Shown piece after piece: positions 17,308 to 26,091 of a stretch of 50,379 bases of DNA (positions are counted from its first letter, which is position 1; every line of letters begins with the position of its first letter). Origin of the DNA: an uncultured cyanobacterium. GTDB lineage: Bacteria > Cyanobacteriota > Cyanobacteriia > PCC-6307 > Cyanobiaceae. The DNA lies in assembly GCA_903934745.1 (NCBI GenBank), contig CAIZOZ010000408.1:1-50379 (forward strand), in the 5' to 3' direction. A program made the position numbers and the translations under genes. The notes beneath the pieces were generated by a model that worked only from the letters and a program-made list of their open reading frames with translations, was not told the origin of the DNA and did no database searches.

Positions 17308-18657
17308 GTGAGCGCGTTCAGTTCCGCTGCCAGCCACCGGGCCGAAACCGGTGTCGACGCCCCAGTCCTGACGATCGAACTGCTGCGCGATCCAGCCCAG
17401 GCCCGCGATCGGCTGGAGGCGATTGCCGGACGTACCGGCGGCGCCCGCCTACGGCAGGAAGAGCAACGGGTGGCCGAGATCCTCGAGCAGGTCCGCTGTC
17501 AGGGCGATCAGGCGCTGCTGGAGTTGAGCGAACGCTTCGATGGGGTCCGCCCCGATCCCCTGCGGGTGCCGGAGCAACAGCTGCGCCAGGCCTGGGAGAG
17601 CACGACCCCCTCCCTGCAGGCAGCCCTGCAACTCGCCCATGGGCGCATCCTGGCTTTCCATCGCCAGCAGCTGCCGGCCGATCTGGCCATCACCGGTCCC
17701 TATGGCGAACGGCTCGGACGCCGCTGGCGGCCCGTGGAGCGCGCTGGTTTGTATGTGCCAGGCGGCCGGGCCGCCTACCCGAGCACCGTGCTGATGAACG
17801 CCGTGCCGGCGACCGTGGCCGGCGTCGAGCGGCTGGTGATGGTCACCCCCCCGGGGCCGGGCGGACTGCCCAATCCGATCGTGCTGGCCGCCGCTCACCT
17901 GGCGGGCGTGCGCGAGGTGTTCCAGGTCGGCGGCGCCCAGGCGATCGCGGCCCTGGCCTTCGGCACCGAATCGATTCCCCGGGTCGATGTGATCAGCGGT
18001 CCGGGCAACCTCTGGGTCACCCTGGCCAAAAAGGCCGTCTACGGCCGGGTGGGGATCGATTCGCTGGCAGGCCCCAGCGAGGTGCTGGTGATTGCCGACC
18101 ACAGCGCCCGGGCGGACCAGGTGGCCGCTGACCTGATGGCCCAGGCCGAGCACGATCCGCTGGCGGCGGCGATTCTGATCACCACTGATGCAGCCCTGGC
18201 CGCGGCCGTACCGGCGGCGATCGCGGCCCAGCTGGAGCACCATCCCCGCGCGGCTATCACCCGCCAGGCCCTCGAGGACTGGGGCCTGATCGTGGTCTGC
18301 GACGACCTGACCACGGCCGCCGGGCTCAGCGACCGCTTCGCGCCGGAGCACCTGGAGCTGCTGGTGGAGGACCCTGAACCCCTGGCCGAGCGCATCCGCC
18401 ATGCCGGCGCGATCTTCCTGGGGCCCTGGAGCCCGGAGGCGGTCGGCGACTATCTGGCCGGACCGAACCACACCCTGCCCACCAGCGGCACCGCCCGCTT
18501 TGCCGGCGCCCTCAGCGTCGAAACCTTCCTGCGCCACACCAGCTTGATCCACTTCAACCAGGCCGCCCTGGAGGCCACCGGACCGGCCGTGGTGGAACTG
18601 GCCGAGAGCGAGGGTCTGCACAGCCATGCTGAGTCCGTACGGCGGCGACTGGGCTGA
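17308..18657 (+). CDS. hisD: Histidinol dehydrogenase
   Basis: HisD catalyses the last two steps of histidine synthesis, oxidising L-histidinol to L-histidine with two NAD+. The 449-residue product contains the family signatures VERAGLYVPGGRAAYPSTVL, DVISGPGNLWVTLAKK, GIDSLAGPSEVLVIAD, the zinc- and base-contributing region MAQAEHDPLAAAILIT, FAPEHLELL and GPNHTLPTSGTARF with its catalytic His residues. The GTG at 17308 is used as the start; the first 20 residues are not conserved. It stands alone on the plus strand and is divergent from rpsT. In cyanobacteria his genes are usually scattered, so no his operon is expected here. Confidence 0.97.
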   Translation: MSAFSSAASHRAETGVDAPVLTIELLRDPAQARDRLEAIAGRTGGARLRQEEQRVAEILEQVRCQGDQALLELSERFDGVRPDPLRVPEQQLRQAWESTTPSLQAALQLAHGRILAFHRQQLPADLAITGPYGERLGRRWRPVERAGLYVPGGRAAYPSTVLMNAVPATVAGVERLVMVTPPGPGGLPNPIVLAAAHLAGVREVFQVGGAQAIAALAFGTESIPRVDVISGPGNLWVTLAKKAVYGRVGIDSLAGPSEVLVIADHSARADQVAADLMAQAEHDPLAAAILITTDAALAAAVPAAIAAQLEHHPRAAITRQALEDWGLIVVCDDLTTAAGLSDRFAPEHLELLVEDPEPLAERIRHAGAIFLGPWSPEAVGDYLAGPNHTLPTSGTARFAGALSVETFLRHTSLIHFNQAALEATGPAVVELAESEGLHSHAESVRRRLG

Positions 18658-19460
18658 ACTGGTGCGCCGGGAGAACGGTGCCAGAGGCTGCCCTGGTTCA
18701 GCAGCTGTGACCCCTGCAGCGTGGATGGCAGGGCCGGCTCAACCCCACTTCCGCCTGCGTTGTCAGGCTTGAGCGCCAGCCTGGTTCGGGGCGGGACCCA
18801 TTGAGCTCAGTCGATTGATCGCCAACCCAGATCACAGGGCCAGCACCTGGACAGCGTTGGACGCGACATCGTCATCGGTTTTTGCGGCAAGTGCAGGCCA
18901 CGGGATCCGTACGCGTTCTGTACACAAGGCTGCGATTTCTCTTCCCGAAATCAGTCTCCACAACGGCTCACCTATCCCGCGCTGGGTACGGCCCTCGGGA
19001 AGCGACTGCAGCAAAGCATGATCAGCAGAGCTGGAGAGCTGGAGAGAGCTCAGGTACGCCATGGGGCTAATCGCCCTGAAGACAAGGTCCTTGGCGGCCA
19101 CCACACTGAGTCTTGGCTCTCAGGTGCCGTCCAGGTGGAACGATCAGGACCCCTGCCCTGACTGTTTCAGTAAGATTTTATTGAATAGACAGTGGTCTTG
19201 TCGATGATGTAAATCTTATTCGTAGGCTAGGCGGGTGGGCCCTGGATTTGTGACCGGCTCAGATCAGTGGGAGTGGAGAGGAGTCGTGACTGTAAATCGC
19301 TTGGTTGTGGCCAAATCGCTTCGGGCCTATCCAGGTGATTCGCCCCTATGGTTGATTGCCTTGGCTTTGGCCTGATGTCAGTGCCATGGCTTTGCCAATT
19401 CCATCGTCGACGCACTGAGGGAAGGTGGTAGCCGTGCAATCGAGAGTTCTTCTTTGTTGC
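18658..19460. other. Gene-poor, lower-GC region downstream of hisD (803 nt)
   Basis: Open frames here are short and occur on both strands (for example 18815-19021 plus and 18832-19104 minus) and none gives a recognisable protein. Base composition is visibly more AT-rich than the flanking genes, most clearly around 19160-19220. The only structured element I find is the inverted repeat at 19171-19218, listed separately. The region could be a degraded insertion, or an intergenic region with an unannotated small RNA; nothing in the sequence decides between these. Confidence 0.4.
19171..19218. repeat. 48-nt inverted repeat (TAAGATTT ... AAATCTTA) with inner arms
   Basis: Perfect 8-nt arms TAAGATTT (19171-19178) and AAATCTTA (19211-19218) enclose a second inverted pair GACA (19188-19191) and TGTC (19199-19202). 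The whole can fold as a nested stem-loop. It is much more AT-rich than its surroundings and lies about 240 nt beyond the 3' end of the monooxygenase-like gene. It is not followed by a T-run on either strand, so it does not look like an ordinary terminator. A binding site, a small-RNA stem or a mobile-element remnant are all possible. Confidence 0.55.
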
Positions 19461-19958
19461 TCAGGAGATGGGGAAGAAATCAGCCGTTGGGGCTGCATTG
19501 ATCACCAGATCGCCGCTCAGGTGGGGCTCCACCCATTGCCACCAATCCTTGAAGTGGCTCGTCTGGAGGTGATTATTCAGGGCCAGCTCTGAGGGCCAGG
19601 TTTCTACAAAGACGTAGGTGCCTGGATGTTCGATATCTGCGTTGCAGGAATAGCTGGTGACGGGATCCTTAGTACGGGTGATGGCAGCGAGGGCCAGGGT
19701 TCGGCGTTCGAACTCTTGCTGTTCCGATGGATTGAGGTTCATCGGTAGTCGTCCCACCACCTGAATGGGCTCAGCTTTCTGATCCAGGCCCGGTGCCGCC
19801 AGGCTGGCCGTCGGATGGACCAGCAGCAGCAGAGCGGCCATCATCAGGCTGCACAGGAGCCAGCCCAGGGAAGCAGCGGCGCGGGACCCGCGTGAAGGGG
19901 AGGAAGAGCTAACCATAAGGTTCGTGTGGCGGCTGCGCTGATGACTATGACTGTTCAT
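19461..19958 (-). CDS. Exported ABM-fold (antibiotic biosynthesis monooxygenase-like) protein
   Basis: The 165-residue protein has a polar N-terminus, a hydrophobic segment at about residues 33-55 ending in an Ala-x-Ala type site (TASLAAPG), and then a single ABM-like ferredoxin-fold domain. The domain shows the family run of a Tyr-Ser-Cys-Asn strand, PGTYVFVETWPSELALNNHL and HFKDWWQWVEPHL. ABM proteins include quinol monooxygenases and cofactor-free oxidases; the His-Phe before the last helix is typical. The predicted export to the periplasm or lumen is unusual for the fold. Start at 19956-19958 or at the ATG 19914-19916; both keep the signal segment. No neighbouring gene suggests a substrate. 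Confidence 0.72.
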   Translation of the reverse strand: MNSHSHQRSRHTNLMVSSSSPSRGSRAAASLGWLLCSLMMAALLLLVHPTASLAAPGLDQKAEPIQVVGRLPMNLNPSEQQEFERRTLALAAITRTKDPVTSYSCNADIEHPGTYVFVETWPSELALNNHLQTSHFKDWWQWVEPHLSGDLVINAAPTADFFPIS

Positions 19959-19994
19959 CCTATCGAGCTGAAGCCACCGCAGACCTCAAAGTGG

Positions 19995-20237
19995 TCAGGA
20001 GAATGTGTTCATGTCGCCCGGATCGATCGGCAAGGGGCGGATTGATCGACCGAGAACGTTCTCCAGTTTTGCCATCAGATTCCTGCATTTCGTTTGCAGG
20101 TGTGCGAGCAGGGACTGGGCCCTGAAGCTTTGGGGGGCTCCTGTTCTGTGCCGATTCAGGCCTGCTTCCAGACTTGCAACCTCGCCTCGCTGACACCGCT
20201 CGGCCATCTCCCGGCCCTGACCGATCAGCGATGCCAA
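19995..20237 (-). CDS. Hypothetical protein, 80 residues (weak)
   Basis: A minus-strand frame 37 nt upstream of the ABM-fold gene encodes an 80-residue, mostly helical and basic product (MASLIGQGREMAERCQRGEV near the start, then LLAHLQTKCRNLMAKLENVL). It looks more protein-like than the competing frames on the plus strand, but I recognise no family. An internal ATG (residue 11) could be the start. It might be a lineage-specific small protein or the remnant of a larger gene. Treat as tentative. Confidence 0.33.
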   Translation of the reverse strand: MASLIGQGREMAERCQRGEVASLEAGLNRHRTGAPQSFRAQSLLAHLQTKCRNLMAKLENVLGRSIRPLPIDPGDMNTFS

Positions 20238-20316
20238 CGTTCTGAACTCTGGGTCGGCTTGAGCCCCCTCTGGGGCCTGCGGTATGGCTTCAGCTTGAGG
20301 TCACGACTCCGCAGCT

Positions 20317-20346
20317 AGTAGCCGCAGGAGCAGTAACCGCGGGAGC
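20317..20346. repeat. Imperfect 15-nt tandem repeat
   Basis: Two adjacent 15-nt units, AGTAGCCGCAGGAGC (20317-20331) and AGTAACCGCGGGAGC (20332-20346), match at 13 of 15 positions. They lie in the spacer beyond the 3' end of rpiA. No function is apparent; slippage during replication is the simplest origin. Confidence 0.6.
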
Positions 20347-20527
20347 CGAAGCCCGGTTGCTCCTCCCTCGGCCTCGTTGCAGGCTCGTACTCAGTCCTTG
20401 CTTTGGTGTGGCACCGTGCTCATGCCATGGCCTGCGTCAAGGGCTGAGAGATGGCAACGCACCCCAGCATGCAGCCCAACCAAAAGCAGCCCGCTTGGCC
20501 GCAATGGCCGTCGATCTTGGCAGCGCC

Positions 20528-21244
20528 TCAGCGCTTCTTCGCCAGATCCCGTACCCCTGGCACCCCGTCCACTATCTCGCCCACCAGAACCTGGTCGGTG
20601 AGGTTCACGAACAGGCCGTTTTCGAGCACGCCCGGCAGGTTGTTGATCTCCTGCTCCAAGGCCACCGGATCGCTGATGCCGCCGGCGAACTTCACATCCA
20701 GCACCAGGTTGCCCTGGTCCGTCACCACCGGCCCAGCCTTGCGGACGGCCATGCGCAGCTGAGCATCGCCGCCCAGCTCCATCAGCTCGGCCTGCACCTG
20801 GCGCCAGGCGCCGGGAAGCACCTCCACCGGCAGCAGGAAGCCCAGGTTCAGCGTTTCCACCAACTTGGTGCTGTCCACCACCACGACGAAGCGCTCGGCT
20901 CGGCGCGCCACCAGCTTTTCCTGCACGTGACAAGCGCCGCCCCCCTTGATCAGCTGGAAGCAGGGATCCACCTCATCGGCGCCGTCGATCGCCAGATCAA
21001 TGCGCTCAATCGCGTTGAGGCTCTTGAGCGGGATGCCGAGCTCGGCGGCCAGCACTTCGCCCTGGAACGAGGTGGTCACGCCGGTGATGTCCTGGAGCTC
21101 ACCGCGCTGCAGCTTGGCGCCAAGGCCCTGAATCATCAGGGCGGCGGTGGAACCGGAACCCAGTCCCACCACCATGCCGTCGCGGATCTGGTCCACGGCC
21201 GCCGCTGCCACGGCCTGCTTCATGCGGTCCTGCAGATCGGCCAT
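20528..21244 (-). CDS. rpiA: Ribose-5-phosphate isomerase A
   Basis: RpiA interconverts ribose-5-phosphate and ribulose-5-phosphate, feeding both the oxidative pentose phosphate pathway and the Calvin cycle. The 238-residue product shows the phosphate-binding GLGSGSTAALMI near the start, the catalytic IDGADEVDP segment, the KGGGACHVQEKLVA loop with its catalytic Lys/Glu region, and the C-terminal NLPGVLENGLFVNL. Length is normal. The ATG at 21242-21244 gives MADLQDRMKQAVAAAAVDQI; an upstream TTG would add 11 residues. It follows the HtrA protease gene by about 50 nt on the same strand. Confidence 0.97.
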   Translation of the reverse strand: MADLQDRMKQAVAAAAVDQIRDGMVVGLGSGSTAALMIQGLGAKLQRGELQDITGVTTSFQGEVLAAELGIPLKSLNAIERIDLAIDGADEVDPCFQLIKGGGACHVQEKLVARRAERFVVVVDSTKLVETLNLGFLLPVEVLPGAWRQVQAELMELGGDAQLRMAVRKAGPVVTDQGNLVLDVKFAGGISDPVALEQEINNLPGVLENGLFVNLTDQVLVGEIVDGVPGVRDLAKKR

Positions 21245-21292
21245 GACGTCCTCTTCAGAGGTGGCTGACGGTAGCAAGCGTGGCGCTCTGGC

Positions 21293-22636
21293 TCAGCCGG
21301 GATGGGGCAGAGCAGCGGGGCGAATCGAGAGCTGCAGCTCCCGCTGGCCGCGCACCACGGTCAAAGGCAGCGGCTGGCCCACCTGGGAGGTTTCCACCAG
21401 TTGCAGCAGGGCTGAGGGATTCCCCACCAGCTGATCCGCCACGCTCACCACCAGATCGCCACGCTTGAGGCCAGCCGCCTCGGCGGGACTTTCCGGCAGC
21501 ACCCGCTGCACCAGGGCGCCATCGCGTTCCGGCAGCTGCAGCAGGGCATCGGGATCGCGATTGTTCTCCCGCGCCACCCGGGCCGTCAGCGGCACCAGCT
21601 GCAGGCCGAGATAGGGGTGAATCACCGTGCCGCCATCGGCCAGCTGGCCAGCCACGCGCTTGGCCAGGTTGATCGGAATGGCGAAGCCCAGGCCGGCGCC
21701 GGGACCGGAGCGCACCAGGGTGTTGATGCCGATCACTTCGCCGGCGGCATTGATCAGGGGGCCGCCCGAATTGCCCGGGTTGATGGCTGCATCGGTCTGA
21801 ATCAGATCGAGACGCTTGTCCGAAAAGCCGAGGCTGTTGATGTCGCGGTGCAGGCTGCTGACGATGCCGAGGGTGACCGTGCGCTCGAGCCCATAGGGGC
21901 TGCCGAGGGCGATGGCCCAGTCGCCCACCTCCAGAGCCTCGGAATCCCCCAAGGGCGCTGCTGCCAGGGGCTCGCGCCTGGAGATGCGCACCACCGCCAG
22001 ATCGGTGACGCTGTCACTGCCGACGACCGAGCCATCGAGCTGGCGCCCATCGGCCATCGTCACCTCGACCGTATCCACCTGATCGACAACGTGGGCATTG
22101 GTGAGCACCAGACCCTTGGCCGCATCGATGACCACCCCAGACCCCTGACCCCGCTCCCGCATGCTGCTGGCCGGATCACCGAACAGATCGCGCAGCAGCG
22201 GATCCAGCATGGCCGGATCAAAGGGCTGGCGGGCCACGGCACGCTCGGTGTCGATGCGCACCACCGAGGGGGCAACGCGGCGGGCCGCCTGGGCGACAAA
22301 GCTATGGCCGGTGCCAGCGGCTCCGGCCTCCAGCTCCAGCGCTGCCACTGGCAAGGGGCTGATCAGGCCGGTGAGGCCAAGCAGCAGCACCAGCACCAGC
22401 ACGAGCGCCGGCAGAGGAACAGGGCGCGCACCATTGGTCTGCGGCTGCAGGCGGAGCGGCCTGGGAAGTCGGCTCTGAAAGGGTCGCGAAAATGGAAACC
22501 GCAGCAGCCAGGAATTGCTGGCGATCCGGAGCCAACCTGCAGGGTCCAGCGCCGAGCTGGTCAGCCCAACGCGGGTAGGGCCGGAACGGGCGAGGGCAGG
22601 AGGGTTCAGGGCTGAAGGGGAACGGGCAGAAAGCAA
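21293..22636 (-). CDS. HtrA/Deg-family serine protease with PDZ domain
   Basis: The protein is up to 447 residues: a basic N-terminal arm, a membrane or signal segment at about residues 74-95, a trypsin-like domain at about 110-330 and one PDZ domain at about 335-440. The catalytic triad is intact: His182 in LTNAHVVD, Asp212 in VTDLAVVRI and Ser290 in NPGNSGGPL. It would degrade or refold damaged proteins in the periplasm or lumen, the role of HhoA/HhoB/HtrA in cyanobacteria. The only start near the phosphodiesterase stop is TTG at 22634-22636, which makes an unusually long N-terminus; an internal GTG or TTG before the hydrophobic segment is possible. Confidence 0.93.
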   Translation of the reverse strand: MLSARSPSALNPPALARSGPTRVGLTSSALDPAGWLRIASNSWLLRFPFSRPFQSRLPRPLRLQPQTNGARPVPLPALVLVLVLLLGLTGLISPLPVAALELEAGAAGTGHSFVAQAARRVAPSVVRIDTERAVARQPFDPAMLDPLLRDLFGDPASSMRERGQGSGVVIDAAKGLVLTNAHVVDQVDTVEVTMADGRQLDGSVVGSDSVTDLAVVRISRREPLAAAPLGDSEALEVGDWAIALGSPYGLERTVTLGIVSSLHRDINSLGFSDKRLDLIQTDAAINPGNSGGPLINAAGEVIGINTLVRSGPGAGLGFAIPINLAKRVAGQLADGGTVIHPYLGLQLVPLTARVARENNRDPDALLQLPERDGALVQRVLPESPAEAAGLKRGDLVVSVADQLVGNPSALLQLVETSQVGQPLPLTVVRGQRELQLSIRPAALPHPG

Positions 22637-22638
22637 AG

Positions 22639-23439
22639 CTAGGGGGAATCCGGCGGCGACCAGCGCAGCAGGCGATGTCGGATTTCACCGGCAGACGTCA
22701 GCTCCAACAGGCGGGCGCCGGGATCGTCCGCTCGTCCCAGGGGGCAGGGCTGCACCGCTGCAAAGGCACAGAGGGTGGAGGGGCAGGCCAGCAGCGGTGC
22801 GCCAGGCCCCATCTGCGCCGGCCCCGGCAGCCGCCCCTGCCAGTGCTGATGCACATGGCCAAACACCACTCCCCGCAGCCGGCCTGAGGCTCGCAACCGA
22901 TCGAGCAGGTCCTGGCCATCAACCAGGGCGATGCCATCCAGCATCGGATCGCCGATGGCCCTGGGCGGGTGATGCAACGCCACCAGCAGCGGCTGATCCG
23001 AGCCCTGCAGCGCCCGCTCCAGCCAGGCCAGCTGGCGGGGGCCGAGAGAACCATCCAGCCGACCCGGCACCTGGCTGTCCAGCAGCAGCACTTGCCAGCC
23101 AGCACAGGCGATCACGGCCGGGGCGATCACGGCCCTTCGGCCCAGGGCCGCCCGCAGCCGCTGGCCGTGGTCGTGGTTGCCCGGCAGCAGCCAGGGGGGT
23201 GGCAGATCGGCCAGGGGGGAGGCGGCCAGCAGCTCGCCCAGGCGCACATAGCCGCCCCAACTCTCGTCCTGGCAGAGATCGCCGGTGATCAACAGCTGAT
23301 CTGGCCGCTGCCCGGCGGCGTCCAGCTGCTGCCAGGCCTGCTCCAGGGCCAGCTGCAACAGCGCCCAGGGGGATCGCCCCCGGCAATGGCCGAGGGGATC
23401 GGCCAGCAGATGGGGATCACTGAGTTGAAGAATTCGCAA
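22639..23439 (-). CDS. CpdA-like calcineurin-type metallophosphoesterase
   Basis: The 266-residue protein carries the complete dinuclear metal-site motif set of class III cyclic nucleotide phosphodiesterases: D-x-H in LQLSDPHLL, GDLCQDE, GNHDHGQR, the His of ALHHPPRAI and the G-H-x-H of VVFGHVHQHW. The GNHDH and following arrangement match CpdA (3',5'-cAMP phosphodiesterase) better than the larger Ser/Thr phosphatases. cAMP is the likely substrate, but other phosphodiesters cannot be excluded. It ends 3 nt before the possible start of the htrA gene, so both are probably co-transcribed; on the other side it is divergent from a small Cys-rich protein. Confidence 0.87.
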   Translation of the reverse strand: MRILQLSDPHLLADPLGHCRGRSPWALLQLALEQAWQQLDAAGQRPDQLLITGDLCQDESWGGYVRLGELLAASPLADLPPPWLLPGNHDHGQRLRAALGRRAVIAPAVIACAGWQVLLLDSQVPGRLDGSLGPRQLAWLERALQGSDQPLLVALHHPPRAIGDPMLDGIALVDGQDLLDRLRASGRLRGVVFGHVHQHWQGRLPGPAQMGPGAPLLACPSTLCAFAAVQPCPLGRADDPGARLLELTSAGEIRHRLLRWSPPDSP

Positions 23440-23519
23440 CCGGCTTTGCCGTCCTGCCGCCGTAGCGATTCTGAACTGGTCCGAGCGGCCTAAGTTGCCC
23501 GCAGTGATTGCTGCCGGCC

Positions 23520-23816
23520 ATGCCGTCCATCCCCCCAGGTGCGCGTCAGCGCTGCAAGCTTTGCCAGGTGGAAATCCAGGGGATGGTGGGAGGCAAGGAT
23601 CTGGTGCACTTCAGCCAGGGAGCGCCCGGCACCAGGGCCAAGCTCTGGGCCAGGGTCTGCCAGTACCTGCACACGCCGGAACAGTGCGGCCAGTGCCTCA
23701 ACCAGGATCCGACCCTGCGCGGTCCGGTGAGCAGCAACGACTACTACGCCGAAGCCCCTGTCCTCGATCTCGGCGCCGGCCTCGGCCTGCCGGCGGAGCC
23801 CGATCCCTTAGGGTGA
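23520..23816 (+). CDS. Small Cys-rich conserved protein
   Basis: The 98-residue product contains two C-x2-C pairs, RCKLCQVEI near residue 13 and EQCGQCLNQD near residue 57, which together could form one zinc site. Between them lies a conserved-looking GMVGGKDLVHFSQGAPGTRA and LWARVCQYL. The C-terminal 25 residues are acidic and Leu/Gly-rich. I recall close relatives in marine picocyanobacteria but no assigned function. The ATG at 23520 is chosen; a TTG 12 nt earlier is open. It is divergent from the CpdA-like gene with 80 nt between the starts. Confidence 0.8.
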   Translation: MPSIPPGARQRCKLCQVEIQGMVGGKDLVHFSQGAPGTRAKLWARVCQYLHTPEQCGQCLNQDPTLRGPVSSNDYYAEAPVLDLGAGLGLPAEPDPLG

Positions 23817-24024
23817 ATCCAGTGCCCCGCGGGCATCACCCTTTTCTGAACCAATCGCCCCGCTGGGGGCTGGTTGAGCCAGGCAGGGGCAGTTGCATGA
23901 CTGCAGATCCGGCGGGGTGAGCCCTTGCCGCCCCGATCCGCTGTTCGTTGTCTTGTCCCAGTCCTCTCCCAACAGCTGCTCCCAGGGCGGCGGTACCGAT
24001 CTGACTGGCTCTAGCCCCGCGCCC

Positions 24025-24519
24025 ATGGCCCCTGACGTCGCCACTTCGGCAGCGCCGGGACTGGACGCAGCCCTGGAGCGTCTGGCACGTGGCGTTGCCA
24101 TTGGCGCAGAGCTCACCGTGGTGGGCATCCGCTTGCTCAGTCATCGCATCCCGGTGACGATTCAGGTGCTGGTGCAACGGGCCGATGGTCTCGATGTGAG
24201 CCTGGATCAATGCGCCAGCATCAGTGCCCCGCTGGGCGAGGCCCTGGAAGCCTCGGGCCTGATCAGCTTCGCCTATGTGTTGGAGGTCAGCAGCCCCGGC
24301 ATCGGTGAAGACCTGGCATCCGATCGGGACTTCACCAGCTTCCGGGGCTTTCCCGTGGAAGTGCTGCGCCACAGCGAGGGCGCTGAACAAGTGCGTGAAG
24401 GCCTGCTGCTGGGGCGGGATGAGTCCATGCTGCTGCTCAACGTGCGTGGCCGAACCGTGCGCATTCCCCGCGATGAGGTGTTGCGCGTGCGCCTGATCTG
24501 CCCCACCGACGATTCCTGA
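24025..24519 (+). CDS. rimP: Ribosome maturation factor RimP
   Basis: RimP assists 30S subunit assembly. The 164-residue product matches the family: an N-terminal helix, IGAELTVVGIRLLSH, then QVLVQRADGLDVSLDQCASI, the hallmark YVLEVSSPGIGEDLASDRDF, and a C-terminal barrel ending RIPRDEVLRVRLIC. The ATG at 24025 is preferred; extension upstream would add 44 Ser/Pro-rich residues of no family likeness. It lies 60 nt before nusA, the standard rimP-nusA-ylxR-infB order. Confidence 0.94.
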   Translation: MAPDVATSAAPGLDAALERLARGVAIGAELTVVGIRLLSHRIPVTIQVLVQRADGLDVSLDQCASISAPLGEALEASGLISFAYVLEVSSPGIGEDLASDRDFTSFRGFPVEVLRHSEGAEQVREGLLLGRDESMLLLNVRGRTVRIPRDEVLRVRLICPTDDS

Positions 24520-24579
24520 CCCAGCCGCGCGACGACGGCGATTCCCCTGCTCTCCCTCTCCCCTGCTCCCTGAGAATCC

Positions 24580-26091
24580 ATGGCTCTTGTTCTGCTCCCC
24601 GGTCTTAACAACCTGATCGAGGACATCAGCGACGAGAAGAAATTGCCGGCCCAGGTGGTGGAGGCGGCCCTGCGTGAAGCCCTGCTCAAGGGTTACGAGC
24701 GCTACCGCCGCACTCTCTACTTGGGGATCAGTGAAGATCCCTTTGAAGAGGATTACTTCAGCAACTTTGATGTAGCCCTTGATCTGGAAGAGGAAGGCTA
24801 CCGCGTACTGGCAAGTAAGATCATTGTTGAGGAAGTCGAAAGCGACGATCATCAGATTGCCATCGATGAGGTGCGTCAGGTGGCCGAAGACGCCCAGATC
24901 GGCGACACCGTGGTGCTGGATGTCACCCCTGAGAAAGATGATTTCGGCCGCATGGCCGCCTCCACCACCAAGCAGGTGCTGGCTCAGAAGTTGCGCGACC
25001 AGCAGCGCCGCATGATCCAGGAGGAGTTTGCTGACCTCGAAGACCCCGTGCTTACCGCGCGGGTCATCCGCTTTGAACGGCAGAGCGTGATCCTGGGCGT
25101 GAGCAGTGGCCTGGGCCGGCCTGAGGTGGAAGCAGAGCTGCCGCGACGCGACCAGTTGCCCAATGACAACTACCGGGCCAATGCCACCTTCAAGGTGTTC
25201 CTCAAGGAGGTGAGCGAGGTGGCCAGGCGCGGCCCCCAGCTGTTCGTTTCCCGCTCTAATGCTGGCCTGGTTGTCTATCTCTTTGAGAACGAAGTTCCGG
25301 AAATCCAGGAGGGCTCGGTGCGGATCGTGGCTGTGGCCCGGGAGGCCAACCCACCGTCACGGGCCGTCGGCCCGCGTACCAAGGTGGCCGTCGACAGCGT
25401 CGAGCGGGAAGTGGACCCCGTCGGGGCCTGCATCGGTGCCCGTGGCTCCCGCATCCAGCAGGTGGTGAACGAACTGCGGGGCGAAAAAATCGACGTGATT
25501 CGCTGGTCGCCGGATCCGGGCCAGTACATCGCCAACTCCCTCAGCCCCGCTCGGGTCGAGATGGTGCGGCTGGTGGATCCGGAAGGCCACCACGCCCATG
25601 TGCTGGTGCCACCGGATCAGCTGAGCCTGGCCATCGGCCGTGAAGGCCAGAACGTGCGTCTGGCTGCCCGCCTCACCGGCTGGAAGATCGACATCAAGAA
25701 CGCCCAGGAGTATGACCAGACCAGCGAAGACCACACGGTGTCCGGACTGATCGCCCAGCGCCAGGAGGAGGAAGCCCTGCAGGCCGAGGCGGAAGCTCGT
25801 CTCCAGATTGAGCAGGCCAACCGGGCTGAGGAAGATGCCCGCCTGCGCGAGCTCTACCCCCTCCCCGAGGATGACGAGAGCTACGCAGATCCCGGCGTCG
25901 AGGGCGCCGACGCAGCTGAGGCCATGGCCACGGAAGAAACCGTTGTTTCGGACGGCGACGCTGGGATCGAACCCGACGACGAAGCCGTTGAAGCCAGCGA
26001 GGTCGGGGCCCAGGGCGGCAGCGAGGACGACACCGAAGTCGAGGCCAGCCTCGACGCCGACACCGAGGCCAGCCTCGACACGGCCCGGTGA
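24580..26091 (+). CDS. nusA: Transcription termination/antitermination factor NusA
   Basis: NusA binds RNA polymerase and nascent RNA and modulates pausing and termination. The 503-residue product has the N-terminal polymerase-binding domain (residues 1-130), an S1 domain (about 140-215, with ETTK-type motif TTKQVLAQKLRDQQR before it), and two KH domains containing GACIGARGSRIQQVVNEL and LSLAIGREGQNVRLAARL. The last 100 residues are an acidic, low-complexity tail with a repeated EASLD element; a variable tail replaces the AR repeats of enterobacterial NusA. Its stop overlaps the ylxR start (GTGA). Confidence 0.97.
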   Translation: MALVLLPGLNNLIEDISDEKKLPAQVVEAALREALLKGYERYRRTLYLGISEDPFEEDYFSNFDVALDLEEEGYRVLASKIIVEEVESDDHQIAIDEVRQVAEDAQIGDTVVLDVTPEKDDFGRMAASTTKQVLAQKLRDQQRRMIQEEFADLEDPVLTARVIRFERQSVILGVSSGLGRPEVEAELPRRDQLPNDNYRANATFKVFLKEVSEVARRGPQLFVSRSNAGLVVYLFENEVPEIQEGSVRIVAVAREANPPSRAVGPRTKVAVDSVEREVDPVGACIGARGSRIQQVVNELRGEKIDVIRWSPDPGQYIANSLSPARVEMVRLVDPEGHHAHVLVPPDQLSLAIGREGQNVRLAARLTGWKIDIKNAQEYDQTSEDHTVSGLIAQRQEEEALQAEAEARLQIEQANRAEEDARLRELYPLPEDDESYADPGVEGADAAEAMATEETVVSDGDAGIEPDDEAVEASEVGAQGGSEDDTEVEASLDADTEASLDTAR

